A stretch of DNA of 64,000 nt from an uncultured Pelagibacteraceae bacterium (GCA_902574035.1 CACGMC010000004.1:1-64000), one strand, 5' to 3'; numbered from the stretch's first letter, positions 10,873 to 19,814 are shown. Numbers and translations: made by a program. The notes: generated from the letters alone by a model not told the origin.

Positions 10873-10947
10873 TGGTGGCCTTGGTTTGAATCGCACAAAC
10901 GACACATACCTTTTCAGGGTACTGCTCTACTACTGAGCTACAAGGCC
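10873..10947 (-). tRNA. tRNA-Phe (anticodon GAA), CCA encoded
   Basis: 75 nt including encoded CCA. The acceptor stem GGCCTTG/CAAGGCC and T stem GTTTG/CAAAC pair perfectly; the anticodon stem is GTACC/GGTAT around loop CTGAAAA; the discriminator is A. Two oddities: the D loop is only AGTAGTA, without the usual GG pair, and the T loop reads TGCGATT, with G where nearly all tRNAs have the pseudouridine at position 55. The first base of the tRNA is also the last base of the infA stop codon. No other tRNA-Phe is in the window, so this may be the only one. Confidence 0.93.
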
Positions 10948-11162
10948 TAAAACCTAAAAGTTATTCTTCCTTTTGTAAGATCGTATGGAGTCATTTCAAC
11001 CATAACATTATCTCCAGCAAGAACTCTTATTCTATTCTTTCTCAACTTTCCAGCCGTGTGAGCAAGAATTTCGTGATTATTTTCAAGTTTTACCCTAAAC
11101 ATAGCATTAGGTAATAATTCAGTTACTTTTCCCTTAAATTCTAGAGTTTCTTGTTTAGCCAA
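10947..11162 (-). CDS. infA: Translation initiation factor IF-1
   Basis: 71 residues, full length. Single OB-fold protein that binds the ribosomal A site during initiation. It starts [20 protein letters not shown] and ends [14 protein letters not shown], both typical. The TAG stop occupies 10949-10947 and its final G is nucleotide 1 of tRNA-Phe, so RNase P cleavage of the joint transcript would cut the message inside its stop codon. Confidence 0.97.
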   Translation of the reverse strand: MAKQETLEFKGKVTELLPNAMFRVKLENNHEILAHTAGKLRKNRIRVLAGDNVMVEMTPYDLTKGRITFRF

Positions 11163-11211
11163 TTATTATTCCTTATTTTAAATTATATAAATATAAATCA
11201 TTATACATAAA

Positions 11212-11655
11212 TTATAAATCTTTATGCTTAGGTTTATTTTTACTTTCCCAAGGAGCGCCTTGATCATCTAAGGTTACCTCAATCGCTTCTACTATTAATT
11301 TTATAACAGTATCTCCAGAAAATATTAAATTCATTACATAATTTTTATCAGGCATTTTGAACGTTTCAATAGCTAAAAAGTCCAAAAATCGGTCGTTTTT
11401 TTTTTGATTTATATTTTTTGATGTTACTTTAAGAACATTTTCAAATTTAAGTACAGTTCTAATTCTTTTATTTTTTCTAAAAACTCCTTTTTCTACGTCT
11501 TCCCACATAAATCTATTCAATTGCATCAGAAATATTCTATTTTTTTCTAAATTGGCTATATCTGATGTTTTAACTATAGAGTCTTGTAAGTGTGCAGAGA
11601 TAACTCTCATATCTTCGTCTGTTTTAGCTAAAAGTTTTAAATTTTGAATTTCCAC
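11212..11655 (-). CDS. DUF2948 family protein
   Basis: 147 residues. It begins MEIQNLKLLAKTDEDMRVISAHLQDSIVK, the typical start of DUF2948, and ends DDQGAPWESKNKPKH. The family is of unknown function and is regularly found just downstream of murA in alphaproteobacteria, as here (1 nt after the murA stop). Predicted soluble, with no membrane segment or signal peptide. Confidence 0.88.
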   Translation of the reverse strand: MEIQNLKLLAKTDEDMRVISAHLQDSIVKTSDIANLEKNRIFLMQLNRFMWEDVEKGVFRKNKRIRTVLKFENVLKVTSKNINQKKNDRFLDFLAIETFKMPDKNYVMNLIFSGDTVIKLIVEAIEVTLDDQGAPWESKNKPKHKDL

Positions 11656-11656
11656 T

Positions 11657-12910
11657 TTAAACTCTTTTAATTCTTGCTCTACATTTAACTAATTTCTTTT
11701 CAAGATCTTCGTATCCTCTATCAAGATGATATATTCTATTTATTTTAGTTCTTTTGTCTGCGATTAAAGCAGCTAAAACTAAACTTACAGAAGCTCTAAG
11801 ATCAGTTGCCATTACCTCTGCACCGTTTAAAAAACATGGCCCAAAAATGTAAGCTGTGTTGTTTCGTATTTCTATTTTCGCTCCCATTCTTTTTAATTCT
11901 GGGACATGCATAAAACGATTTTCAAAAATACTTTCTTTAATTTTTGATAAACCCTTAGCCTGGGTCATGAGAATCATAATTTGGGCCTGCAAGTCAGTAG
12001 GAAAACCAGGATACGGATTTGTTTCAATATTAATATTTTTAATATTCTTAGATTTATACACTTCAATAAAATTTTTACCTACTTTCATCTTTACACCCAT
12101 TTTTTTTAAGATGTCAATTTCTTTTTTAATTAGATTTGGTTCGACATTTTTAAGCTTTAATTTTTTTGCTACTAAAGCGCCGCCAATAAGATAAGTTCCA
12201 AGTTCAATTCTATCACAAATAATCTTATGTGAAATTTTTTTTTCTATTACTGATCTTTGTATTGTAATTTTTCGACCTTTGGTTTTGATCTTAACGCCAA
12301 GTTTTTTTAAAAAATTTATTAAATCATTAATTTCAGGCTCTATTGCACAATTATCAATAACCGTTATTCCTTTAGCCTGGACTGCTGCAAGTATTGCATT
12401 TTCAGTAGCACCAACAGAGATACTTGGAAACTTAAATTTTGCTCCTTTCAAACCTTTAGTCGCGGAGGCAAAAATATATCCATTTTTAATTTTTATTTTT
12501 GCACCAAGTTTTTTGAGTGCAAATAGATGTAGATCAACTGGTCTAGTACCAATTGCGCATCCACCAGGCAATGAAACCTTCGCGCTTTTATATTTTGCTA
12601 GTAAGGGTCCAAGTACCAAAACCCCGGCTCTCATAGTTTTTACAAGTTTGTAAGGTGCAACTGTATTTACATTTTTGTTTCGATTAATTACCTCAACTGA
12701 GTTTTTTTTTTTTGACAATTTATATTTGAGACCAATAAACTTAAGAAGATTAAGCATGGTTAAAATATCGTTTACCAATGGAATATTTTTTATGGTTGTG
12801 TGATTATTTAATATAGTTGCTGCAAGTATAGGTAAAGCTGAATTTTTTGAACCAGAAATATTAATATTACCAGATAAGATTTTTTTCCCATCTATTAATA
12901 GTTTTTGCAT
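11657..12910 (-). CDS. murA: UDP-N-acetylglucosamine 1-carboxyvinyltransferase MurA
   Basis: 417 residues, full length. First committed step of peptidoglycan synthesis: transfer of enolpyruvate from PEP to UDP-GlcNAc. The active-site loop PGGCAIGTRPVDLH places the catalytic cysteine at residue 118; Cys here predicts fosfomycin sensitivity, as opposed to the Asp variant. The KNSALP motif at residues 22-27 and the C-terminal DLRASVSLVLA/HLDRGYEDLEKKL segments are conserved. Confidence 0.97.
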   Translation of the reverse strand: MQKLLIDGKKILSGNINISGSKNSALPILAATILNNHTTIKNIPLVNDILTMLNLLKFIGLKYKLSKKKNSVEVINRNKNVNTVAPYKLVKTMRAGVLVLGPLLAKYKSAKVSLPGGCAIGTRPVDLHLFALKKLGAKIKIKNGYIFASATKGLKGAKFKFPSISVGATENAILAAVQAKGITVIDNCAIEPEINDLINFLKKLGVKIKTKGRKITIQRSVIEKKISHKIICDRIELGTYLIGGALVAKKLKLKNVEPNLIKKEIDILKKMGVKMKVGKNFIEVYKSKNIKNINIETNPYPGFPTDLQAQIMILMTQAKGLSKIKESIFENRFMHVPELKRMGAKIEIRNNTAYIFGPCFLNGAEVMATDLRASVSLVLAALIADKRTKINRIYHLDRGYEDLEKKLVKCRARIKRV

Positions 12911-12915
12911 TAAAG

Positions 12916-13470
12916 TTAAATTTTTGGAAGAGTGACACCTTTTTGTTTCATATACTTACCTTTTCTTTTATCATAAGTAATGTTAGGTATCTCGTTTCCT
13001 TTTATAAAAACAAACTGCGCCACACCTTCATTGGCATATATTTTTGCAGGTAATGGAGTAGTATTTGAAAACTCTAATGTTACATGGCCCTCCCAACCTG
13101 GTTCTAATGGAGTTACGTTCACAATTATTCCACATCGAGCATAAGTAGATTTACCCAAACAAATTACGAGAACATTTTTCGGAATTTTAAAGTACTCTAC
13201 TGTTCTAGCTAGGGCAAAAGAATTTGGGGGTATAATACATTCTTTAGCCTTTTTTGTTACAAAACTATCTTTTTTAAAAACTTTTGGATCAACTATTCCT
13301 GAATTAACGTTTGTAAATATTTTAAATTCATTCGAAACTCTTGCATCATATCCATAGGATGATAATCCAAAAGAAACTTTTCCTCTTCTATTTTGTTTGT
13401 CCACGAAAGGCTTAATCATTCCTTTTGATTTAGACATTTTTTTTATCCACCTGTCAGATAGAACTGTCAT
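12916..13470 (-). CDS. dcd: dCTP deaminase
   Basis: 184 residues. It deaminates dCTP to dUTP for thymidylate synthesis. Family features: [15 protein letters not shown] near residue 37, the active-site region [28 protein letters not shown] and the C-terminal EGVAQFVFI. The ATG overlaps the TGA of the small ORF upstream (ATGA), so translation is likely coupled to it. Confidence 0.96.
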   Translation of the reverse strand: MTVLSDRWIKKMSKSKGMIKPFVDKQNRRGKVSFGLSSYGYDARVSNEFKIFTNVNSGIVDPKVFKKDSFVTKKAKECIIPPNSFALARTVEYFKIPKNVLVICLGKSTYARCGIIVNVTPLEPGWEGHVTLEFSNTTPLPAKIYANEGVAQFVFIKGNEIPNITYDKRKGKYMKQKGVTLPKI

Positions 13471-13613
13471 TTAATTAAATTTTTTTTATTTTTCCTTTTT
13501 TTTAAATTTTCTCTTAATAACTTTTTACGCTCTTCATAAATAGTTTTTCGTTTTTGAAGCTGAATAGAATATTTTATATTTTCATTTTGGTGTCCGAGAT
13601 TTTGTTTGGGCAT
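13467..13613 (-). CDS. Small basic ORF between the 64-residue gene and dcd
   Basis: 48 codons, starting ATG at 13613 and ending TGA at 13467. The protein starts [18 protein letters not shown] and continues as a highly charged Lys/Arg/Glu helix. Its ATG shares one base with the TAA of the upstream gene (TAATG) and its TGA overlaps the dcd start (ATGA), an arrangement typical of translationally coupled real genes. The function is not recognisable; the composition suggests binding to RNA or ribosome. Confidence 0.65.
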   Translation of the reverse strand: MPKQNLGHQNENIKYSIQLQKRKTIYEERKKLLRENLKKRKNKKNLIK

Positions 13614-13807
13614 TATGACTTATCTGGATTTGTTAAATCTTCCAAAGTTATTGGCTTGTCAATATCGTGCATTTTATCTTCTTTTTTTAAGACTGGGTTA
13701 TCCTTTATCTTTTTTGCTCTTCTTTGCTCTAAACGTGCTTTCTTTTTAGCTTCTTTTTTCAAAGCTTTTTCACCACGTGTAGATTTGTAATCATAATGAA
13801 TTCCCAT
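13613..13807 (-). CDS. Small basic conserved hypothetical protein
   Basis: 64 residues beginning MGIHYDYKSTRGEKALKKEA, followed by a Lys/Arg/Glu-rich helix and a tail with ITLEDLTNPDKS. Start is fixed by AGGAG at 13813-13817, 5 nt before the ATG. Very similar short basic proteins are common hypotheticals in alphaproteobacteria, but no function is known to me. It heads a three-gene coupled unit ending in dcd, and its leader can fold into a pseudoknot just before the SD. Confidence 0.75.
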   Translation of the reverse strand: MGIHYDYKSTRGEKALKKEAKKKARLEQRRAKKIKDNPVLKKEDKMHDIDKPITLEDLTNPDKS

Positions 13808-13812
13808 AACTG

Positions 13813-13860
13813 CTCCTGCATAACTATACTTGTACTTCTTGGATTGAAATTATGCAACCC
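13813..13860 (-). promoter_or_regulatory. Possible structured leader (H-type pseudoknot) before the 64-residue gene
   Basis: On the minus strand, GGGTTG (13860-13855) pairs with CAATCC (13846-13841), and the hairpin loop bases CATAA (13854-13850) pair with TTATG (13823-13819), which ends one base before the AGGAG SD at 13817-13813. An A-rich 17-nt linker joins the two helices. This is the layout of small translational riboswitches such as SAM-II or preQ1, but I do not recognise a known aptamer consensus. Pairing is read by eye. Confidence 0.4.
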
Positions 13861-13861
13861 T

Positions 13862-13890
13862 CTTATATCCTCTTACTGAAGTTGTGTTAA
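13862..13890 (-). promoter_or_regulatory. Candidate sigma70 promoter for the small-ORF/dcd operon
   Basis: Minus strand: -35 TTAACA (13890-13885), a 17-bp spacer and -10 TATAAG (13867-13862). It lies in the only 150-nt gap of this region, upstream of the 64-residue gene. The start would fall very near the 5' side of the leader helix, which is slightly close, so the exact start is uncertain. The rest of the gap (13891-13957) is A+T-rich with a weak TTAAGTAAA-type inverted repeat after the DUF255 gene. Confidence 0.4.
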
Positions 13891-13957
13891 TTCCTTTTAT
13901 TTTTAAGTTAGTAAAATTTACTTAAAATAACGAGATTTAACCTACGATATAATTTTA

Positions 13958-15673
13958 TTAAATTTGACAGCCTTCTGTATTACAATTTTTCCCACTATTA
14001 ATTTCATTAAAAAAATCTAACGCCTTTAGAGAGCTTATCATAAAATTTTTGTATATATTTAAATAACCATTTAAACTATTTGACAATTCCTTTGCTTCAT
14101 TAGTGTAACCTAATCTAGAAAAATTTATCAACATAACAGAGTTAGCATTAGGTAATGTATTATCACTAATATCAATTGGGTTCATAAATATATCATTTTT
14201 AATTTTATCATTTTTTTGAAAAATATATTTATTTCTATCGTAAAATTTATTTATGGCTTGATCACAATATCTCTTAGCTAACAATCTATATTTTGTATTC
14301 ATAGTAGCATCTGATAAATCTAATAGACATTGAATAATATAAGCATAATCCTCTATAAAGGAAATGTCTTCGGAATAGCTGTGAAAAATATCTTTAGAGC
14401 AAAACTTTTTTTCAATATTTCCAAAAAAATTTTCAGCGGTAGCCAAGTATCCTTCATTTGGTATTACAGAATTTAATGAAATTAAAGAACTCACCCAAAG
14501 ACAATTTAAATCTAATTGATTTTTTTTGTCAAAAAAAGGTTTTTTCCTTTTTATTCTTATTTCCAATAATTTTTTAATTATTTCCTCATTTGGTTCTTTA
14601 ATTTCATCCAATATAATTTTTCCTTCCCAGTTACCTTCTGGCCTTATATCAAAATATTTCTCTATATCTTTTATATTTTTTAATTCATTAAAGTCGTATG
14701 TATAATATTTACCTTCTACACCTTCGCTATCCGCATCTAAAGCTGATCCGAGTAAATTTGTTTCTTTGGTTAAAAAATTTCTTTTCAAGAAATTAGTAGT
14801 TTGTTTTATCTTTTTAAAATAATATTTATCTGGCTTTATTTTTAAAAACTTTGATAATAATGAAATAAATTGAACATTGTCATAAAGCATTTTTTCAAAA
14901 TGTGGTACTAACCAATTTTCATCTACTGTATATCTTGAAATACCTCCTTCAACATGATCGTAAATGCCTTTGCTGCAAAGTTTTTTTAATATTAATTCAA
15001 CAGGTTTAAAATATTTTAGATTTTGAGTTTTATTATAAAAATATATCAATGTTTCAAAAACATAAAATGTTGGAAATTTAGGGGCACCTTTATATCCACC
15101 ATTTTTTTCATCTAAGTTATTTAAAACACTTTCTAAAATTGGTTCTGGTTCTTGATCTATAACATTGGTTTTTTTAAGATCTAAATTTTTTATTATTAAA
15201 TTTTTTTGTTCAATTATTTTTGTTCGTTGAACATTATAAACTTCGTGTACTTTTTGTAGAATAGTTTTAAATGCAGGTAGACCATGTTTTTCTTCTTTTG
15301 GAAAATACGTTCCGCCCATAAATGGAACACCATTTTCATCTAAAAACATTGTTAAAGGCCACCCACCTCCACTTTGGTTAAAGAGTTGAAATGAACTTTG
15401 AAATATAAAATCTAGATCTGGTCTTTCTTCTCTATCAACTTTAATATTTATAAAAAACTTATTCATAAGTTCAGCAGTTGATTGATCTTCAAAACTTTCA
15501 TGTGCCATAACATGACACCAGTGACAACTAGAATAACCAATGCTTAATAAAATTGGTTTTCTTTGAATCTTAGCCTGATTTAGAGACTTTTTATTCCATA
15601 TTTGCCAATGAACCGGATTAGACTTATGTTGCTGCAAGTATGGACTAGGTTCTTTAGTTAAATCATTTTTCAT
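13958..15673 (-). CDS. Thioredoxin-like DUF255 protein (YyaL / SSP411 family)
   Basis: 571 residues, somewhat short for a family usually near 650-700. The N-terminal thioredoxin-like domain begins with PYLQQHKSNPVHW and has a CHWCHVM redox-type motif near residue 50 and the segment KVDREERPDLD. The larger C-terminal part resembles an alpha/alpha-barrel of glycoside-hydrolase type (EGGISRYTVDENWLVPHFEKML, SALDADSEGVEGKYY). The true activity of the family is not established. It overlaps the membrane protein gene upstream by 4 nt. Confidence 0.9.
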   Translation of the reverse strand: MKNDLTKEPSPYLQQHKSNPVHWQIWNKKSLNQAKIQRKPILLSIGYSSCHWCHVMAHESFEDQSTAELMNKFFINIKVDREERPDLDFIFQSSFQLFNQSGGGWPLTMFLDENGVPFMGGTYFPKEEKHGLPAFKTILQKVHEVYNVQRTKIIEQKNLIIKNLDLKKTNVIDQEPEPILESVLNNLDEKNGGYKGAPKFPTFYVFETLIYFYNKTQNLKYFKPVELILKKLCSKGIYDHVEGGISRYTVDENWLVPHFEKMLYDNVQFISLLSKFLKIKPDKYYFKKIKQTTNFLKRNFLTKETNLLGSALDADSEGVEGKYYTYDFNELKNIKDIEKYFDIRPEGNWEGKIILDEIKEPNEEIIKKLLEIRIKRKKPFFDKKNQLDLNCLWVSSLISLNSVIPNEGYLATAENFFGNIEKKFCSKDIFHSYSEDISFIEDYAYIIQCLLDLSDATMNTKYRLLAKRYCDQAINKFYDRNKYIFQKNDKIKNDIFMNPIDISDNTLPNANSVMLINFSRLGYTNEAKELSNSLNGYLNIYKNFMISSLKALDFFNEINSGKNCNTEGCQI

Positions 15674-16386
15674 TTTTTAAAATAAATTTTTCTCAATACA
15701 AATGAAAAAACCAATACTGCAAAAAAACCAAGTATAGGAAAAAGTATTTCTTTATTTTGAATCATTGTTATTAAACTTGGATCAATATTATTTTCAATAA
15801 TTGTTTCAATTCCTGAACCTATTGCACATAAAATAAAGACCATTGGGAAAAGACCAATTAATGTTGAAAAAAAATAATTTTTTACTTTCATATTAAAAAG
15901 AACTGGAAGGAGATTTTGAATTGCAAATGGAGTTCCACCACCTCCAGCAAATCTAAATAACATAAAATAAAAAAATTCATTTTTATTAAAAATTTCTTTA
16001 AATTTAGATATTTTTTTTGATAGTCTCTCCATTATAAGATTTTTAAAATATTGATTGGCAAAGACATACAAAACTGTACAACCTATTGTAAAACCAAATA
16101 CTGAAATCAAAGTTCCATAAACTTTGCCAAATAAAAATCCTGCAATTAATGATATTGGGGTTGCAAAACCTAAAAGTAAAATCCATATAATGGAAAACAA
16201 AAAAAATAAAATCGAGAACCAAAATAGATTTTTGTCTCTGATTTCTATCAAAAATTGAGTTTTGTCCCTTATATAGCTATAGTTGTTTAATTGGGTGACA
16301 TCTATAAAAATTAAAAATCCATATAATATTAGACTTAGACAAAGAATATAAATAAGGCCTACCGTAATTTTAATATTTTTAGTCAT
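15670..16386 (-). CDS. TVP38/TMEM64 (VTT domain) membrane protein
   Basis: 238 residues with about five hydrophobic segments. The central AGFLFGKVYGTLISVFGFTIG and the MLFRFAGGGGTPFAIQNLLP segment match the VTT (SNARE-associated, DedA-like) core; DedA-type relatives are linked to lipid flipping and membrane potential. The substrate here is unknown. Divergent from rpmH and coupled to the DUF255 gene by a 4-nt overlap. Confidence 0.85.
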   Translation of the reverse strand: MTKNIKITVGLIYILCLSLILYGFLIFIDVTQLNNYSYIRDKTQFLIEIRDKNLFWFSILFFLFSIIWILLLGFATPISLIAGFLFGKVYGTLISVFGFTIGCTVLYVFANQYFKNLIMERLSKKISKFKEIFNKNEFFYFMLFRFAGGGGTPFAIQNLLPVLFNMKVKNYFFSTLIGLFPMVFILCAIGSGIETIIENNIDPSLITMIQNKEILFPILGFFAVLVFSFVLRKIYFKK

Positions 16387-16443
16387 TAAATAATTTTAAC
16401 TGTACATCAGTGATATTATTAAATATATAACTAAAATTATTTT

Positions 16444-16578
16444 ATGAAAAGAACATACCAACCAAGCAAATTAGTAAGAAAAAGAAGACACGGATTTAGA
16501 TCTAGGATGGCTACCAAACGCGGGAGAAAGCTCATTGCTAGAAGACGAGCAAAAGGAAGAAAAACTATATCAACCTAA
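16444..16578 (+). CDS. rpmH: 50S ribosomal protein L34
   Basis: 44 residues, starting [20 protein letters not shown] and ending [12 protein letters not shown], the typical full L34. It heads the classical rpmH-rnpA-yidD-yidC cluster. The 57 nt between it and the divergent VTT gene (16387-16443) must hold its promoter. Confidence 0.97.
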   Translation: MKRTYQPSKLVRKRRHGFRSRMATKRGRKLIARRRAKGRKTIST

Positions 16579-16579
16579 A

Positions 16580-16924
16580 ATGATTAAGCTTGAAAGTTTA
16601 AAAAAAAGCGATCATTTCAAGCTTGTTCTCAATGGTAAGAAAGTTCATACAAATTTTTACTCAATTTTTGCAACTAAAAATTTTTTAAAGCTTAAAAAAA
16701 ATACTTTACTGATTAGCTTTGTAGCAAAGAAGAAAATAGGTAACGCAGTAAAAAGAAATAGAATAAGGCGAAAATTGAAAGCAATAACTCAGAAAATTTT
16801 AAAAATAAAAGGTGCAATTAATACGAATTATACTTATATAATAATTTGTAAAACAAAATCATATACGGAAAAGTACGACAAAATATTTTTAGAAATGCAA
16901 AAAAGTTTTAAAAAATTAAATTAA
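16580..16924 (+). CDS. rnpA: Ribonuclease P protein component
   Basis: 114 residues from the ATG at 16580, two bases after the L34 stop. The frame is open to 16535 inside rpmH, but the start MIKLESLKKSDHFK fits the family, and deep rnpA overlaps with rpmH are unusual. The RNR motif (GNAVKRNRIRRKLK) that contacts RNase P RNA is intact. RnpA helps mature the 5' ends of tRNAs, including the tRNA-Phe embedded behind infA. Confidence 0.95.
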   Translation: MIKLESLKKSDHFKLVLNGKKVHTNFYSIFATKNFLKLKKNTLLISFVAKKKIGNAVKRNRIRRKLKAITQKILKIKGAINTNYTYIIICKTKSYTEKYDKIFLEMQKSFKKLN

Positions 16925-17263
16925 ATGAGTAAAATCTTAATAAAGATTATTATTTTTTTTATAAAAATATATAAATATTTTTTATCACCATTATTAGGAA
17001 ACAGATGTAGGTTTTTACCATCTTGTTCCGAGTATTTTATTGAAGCTCTCAATACTCAAGGTCTAATTAAAGGAATGAAATTAGGGATAAAAAGAGTCTT
17101 AAAATGTCATCCGTTTAAAAAATTAGGCGGTAGTCATGGTTTAGATTTTGTTCCTATTCCAAAAAATTCTAACAGACAAGAGAGATTACAAAAAATAGTT
17201 GAAGGTTTGCAAAAAGCTGGTTGGAAATTAGAAGAAAAAAAGGAAAGCAAAAATGGACAATAG
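16925..17263 (+). CDS. yidD: Membrane protein insertion efficiency factor YidD
   Basis: 112 residues. It has an N-terminal amphipathic/hydrophobic helix followed by the conserved [16 protein letters not shown] and [18 protein letters not shown] core with its three cysteines. It assists YidC in inserting inner-membrane proteins. The start abuts rnpA and the end overlaps yidC by 11 nt. Confidence 0.95.
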   Translation: MSKILIKIIIFFIKIYKYFLSPLLGNRCRFLPSCSEYFIEALNTQGLIKGMKLGIKRVLKCHPFKKLGGSHGLDFVPIPKNSNRQERLQKIVEGLQKAGWKLEEKKESKNGQ

Positions 17264-18944
17264 GAATGTTTTTGTAGCAATAGCTTTATCAATGGCCGTT
17301 CTTCTTTTCTGGGGTGCTTTTTTTGAAACGCCTAGGCAAGTTAAAGAAAATCAAACACTTAATAATACTCAAACTAATCAGAATGAAACACAAACTGATA
17401 TAACACCAAATATTAATCAAGAAAGAGTTGTAAAAAAAATTTCTAGAAAAGATGCTTTAACAGAAGTTGACAGAGTTATAATTGAAAATGAAAAAGTTAA
17501 AGGGTCCATTTCATTAAAAGGAGCAATATTCGATGACCTATCATTTAAAAATTATAAAAAAGATTTGAAGTCTGAAGATAATGTTGTTCTTCTAAATCCT
17601 AAAGAGATAGAGGATGGGTATTTTATAGAATCTGGATGGGCTAGTGTTGGAAATGAGGTGCAAGTTCCTGGAGCAGACTCTCTTTGGCAAGTCAAGGGAA
17701 ACAGAGTTTTAAGTGAAAAGAATGATGTTGTGCTGGAATGGAATAACGGTAAAGGTTTAATTTTTAAAAAAACAATTAGATTAGATGAAAAATATTTGTT
17801 TAAAATAAAACAAGAAGTAAAGAACAATACCTCTTCAAAGATAAATCTTTATCCTTATTCTCAAATTACTAGAAACAAAAAGCCCGACGACGTTATGGGG
17901 TTCTATATTTTGCACGAAGGTTTTATTGGTGTATTTGATGGTGAATTAAAAGAAGATGATTATGATGATATTAAAGATAAAAAAATTGTACGAAACTCAG
18001 ATAATGGTTGGCTTGGTATTACGGATAAATATTGGGTGACTGCTATTGTTCCTCCAAAAAATAAAAATTTCAAATCTACATTTCTTTATAAAGACAATTA
18101 TAGAGCAAATTATATATTAAATTCACCTGTTACGATTGATCCTAAAAGCACTTCAAGTAACGATGTAAGATTATTCGTTGCTGCCAAAGAGGTAGAAACA
18201 GTAGATGGTTATGCTGAAAGTGAAAATATTGAAAAGTTTGATTTAACAATTGATTGGGGTTGGTTTTATTTTTTTACTAAACCTTTGTTTTTTGTCATTG
18301 ATTATTTATTTAAGCTTTCCGGTAATTTTGGAATAGCAATTGTTCTTATAACTCTAGCAATTAGAATTATATTTTTTCCGCTTGCTAATTACTCTTTTAG
18401 ATCAATGGCCAAAATGAAAGCTGTCCAACCAGAAATGACAAGGCTTAAAGAGTTGCATAAAGAAGATAAAGTCAAATTACAACAAGAGATGATGGCTCTA
18501 TATAGGAAGGAAAAAATAAATCCAGCCTCTGGATGTTTGCCAATTTTAATACAAATACCTTTCTTCTTCGCTATATATAAAATGTTATTTATATCATTAG
18601 AAATGAGACATCAGCCTTTCTTTGGATGGATACAAGATTTGTCTGCTAAAGATCCAACATCAATTTTTAATTTATTTGGATTAATACCATGGGATCCACC
18701 CGGATTTCTTATTATAGGTATATGGCCAATATTAATGGGGCTTTCTATGTACGTGCAACAAAAGTTAAACCCTGCGCCGGCTGATCCAATTCAGGCTAAA
18801 ATCTTTGCGTTCTTTCCTTTATTTTTAACAATTATTTTAGCGCCCTTCCCATCTGGATTGGTTGTTTATTGGACTGTTAATAATATTCTCACTATAGCTC
18901 AGCAGTGGGTCATAATGAGAAAAACAAAAGTTAAAACCAATTAA
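17253..18944 (+). CDS. yidC: Membrane protein insertase YidC
   Basis: 563 residues, the Gram-negative long form: an N-terminal transmembrane segment, a large periplasmic beta-rich domain (about residues 25-340) and the conserved C-terminal five-helix insertase domain ([41 protein letters not shown]). It inserts proteins with or without Sec. Ends at the base before the argB ATG. Confidence 0.97.
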   Translation: MDNRNVFVAIALSMAVLLFWGAFFETPRQVKENQTLNNTQTNQNETQTDITPNINQERVVKKISRKDALTEVDRVIIENEKVKGSISLKGAIFDDLSFKNYKKDLKSEDNVVLLNPKEIEDGYFIESGWASVGNEVQVPGADSLWQVKGNRVLSEKNDVVLEWNNGKGLIFKKTIRLDEKYLFKIKQEVKNNTSSKINLYPYSQITRNKKPDDVMGFYILHEGFIGVFDGELKEDDYDDIKDKKIVRNSDNGWLGITDKYWVTAIVPPKNKNFKSTFLYKDNYRANYILNSPVTIDPKSTSSNDVRLFVAAKEVETVDGYAESENIEKFDLTIDWGWFYFFTKPLFFVIDYLFKLSGNFGIAIVLITLAIRIIFFPLANYSFRSMAKMKAVQPEMTRLKELHKEDKVKLQQEMMALYRKEKINPASGCLPILIQIPFFFAIYKMLFISLEMRHQPFFGWIQDLSAKDPTSIFNLFGLIPWDPPGFLIIGIWPILMGLSMYVQQKLNPAPADPIQAKIFAFFPLFLTIILAPFPSGLVVYWTVNNILTIAQQWVIMRKTKVKTN

Positions 18945-19814
18945 ATGTCTGAGGAAAAAAATTTAGAAGAAATAAAAAAATTTTGGCCTAAGAATGCTCC
19001 AAATATTGATAGTGTTCCAAAATATATTAATAAGTATAAAAAAGAGCTCATAGTTATAAAATATGGTGGGAACGTTTTAATTGACAGAAATATTTTCAAT
19101 AACTTTATTGAGGATATTAGTGTGTTAAATAAATTAGGGCTTTCAATCGTTGTAGTACACGGAGGAGGTCCAAGAATAGAAAGAAAGCTTAAAGAAGAAA
19201 ATATTCAAACAAAATTTATTAATGGGTTAAGAGTTACTGACGAAAAAGTAATTTCTATAGTTGAAGAGGTGTTAATTGAATTTAATAAAGATATAGTGGA
19301 CTCTTTGAAAAAAAAAGGTTCAGAGTCTGTTTCGATAACATCAAAAATTAATAATATAATTGGTGTTGTGCCTGATAATAAAGAATTGGGATTTGTTGGT
19401 ATTCCAGACAAGATAAATATTGACTTTCTAAAAAACATTATTAAAAAAAAACAAATACCAGTTATAGCTCCCTTGGGAGTCGATGAAAATAAAAAAACTT
19501 ACAACATCAATGGTGATACCGCAGCTAGCGCAATAGCAAAAAAACTAAAATCGAGAAGACTTTTACTTATGACAAATGTGGAAGGGGTTTATGACGATAG
19601 AAAAACCTTGATATCAGAAATTAAACCGTTTGATATTGAAAATTTAGTTAAATTAAAAATAGTACAAGGTGGGATGATTCCTAAAATAAAAAATTGTATA
19701 GATGCGGTAGAAAATGGGGTCAGAGGTGTTGTTATACTTGACGGAAGAAAACCTCATTCAATATTAGATGAAATATTTTCAGATAAAGGATCGGGAACTT
19801 TAATAAGAAAATGA
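18945..19814 (+). CDS. argB: Acetylglutamate kinase
   Basis: 289 residues. Second step of arginine synthesis: phosphorylation of N-acetylglutamate. It has the amino-acid kinase features VIKYGGN and VVHGGGPRIE, the NGDTAASAIAKKL segment and GGMIPKI near the end. Many alphaproteobacteria carry engB between yidC and argB; here the two abut directly. Works with argJ at 6.5-7.8 kb. Confidence 0.96.
   Translation: MSEEKNLEEIKKFWPKNAPNIDSVPKYINKYKKELIVIKYGGNVLIDRNIFNNFIEDISVLNKLGLSIVVVHGGGPRIERKLKEENIQTKFINGLRVTDEKVISIVEEVLIEFNKDIVDSLKKKGSESVSITSKINNIIGVVPDNKELGFVGIPDKINIDFLKNIIKKKQIPVIAPLGVDENKKTYNINGDTAASAIAKKLKSRRLLLMTNVEGVYDDRKTLISEIKPFDIENLVKLKIVQGGMIPKIKNCIDAVENGVRGVVILDGRKPHSILDEIFSDKGSGTLIRK

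Noticed and set aside
13813-13860. Assignment of the leader as a SAM-II, SAM-V or preQ1 riboswitch
   Set aside because: The topology is similar, but I cannot match the conserved ligand-binding bases and the downstream genes are not methionine, SAM or queuosine genes, so it is reported only as an unassigned structure.
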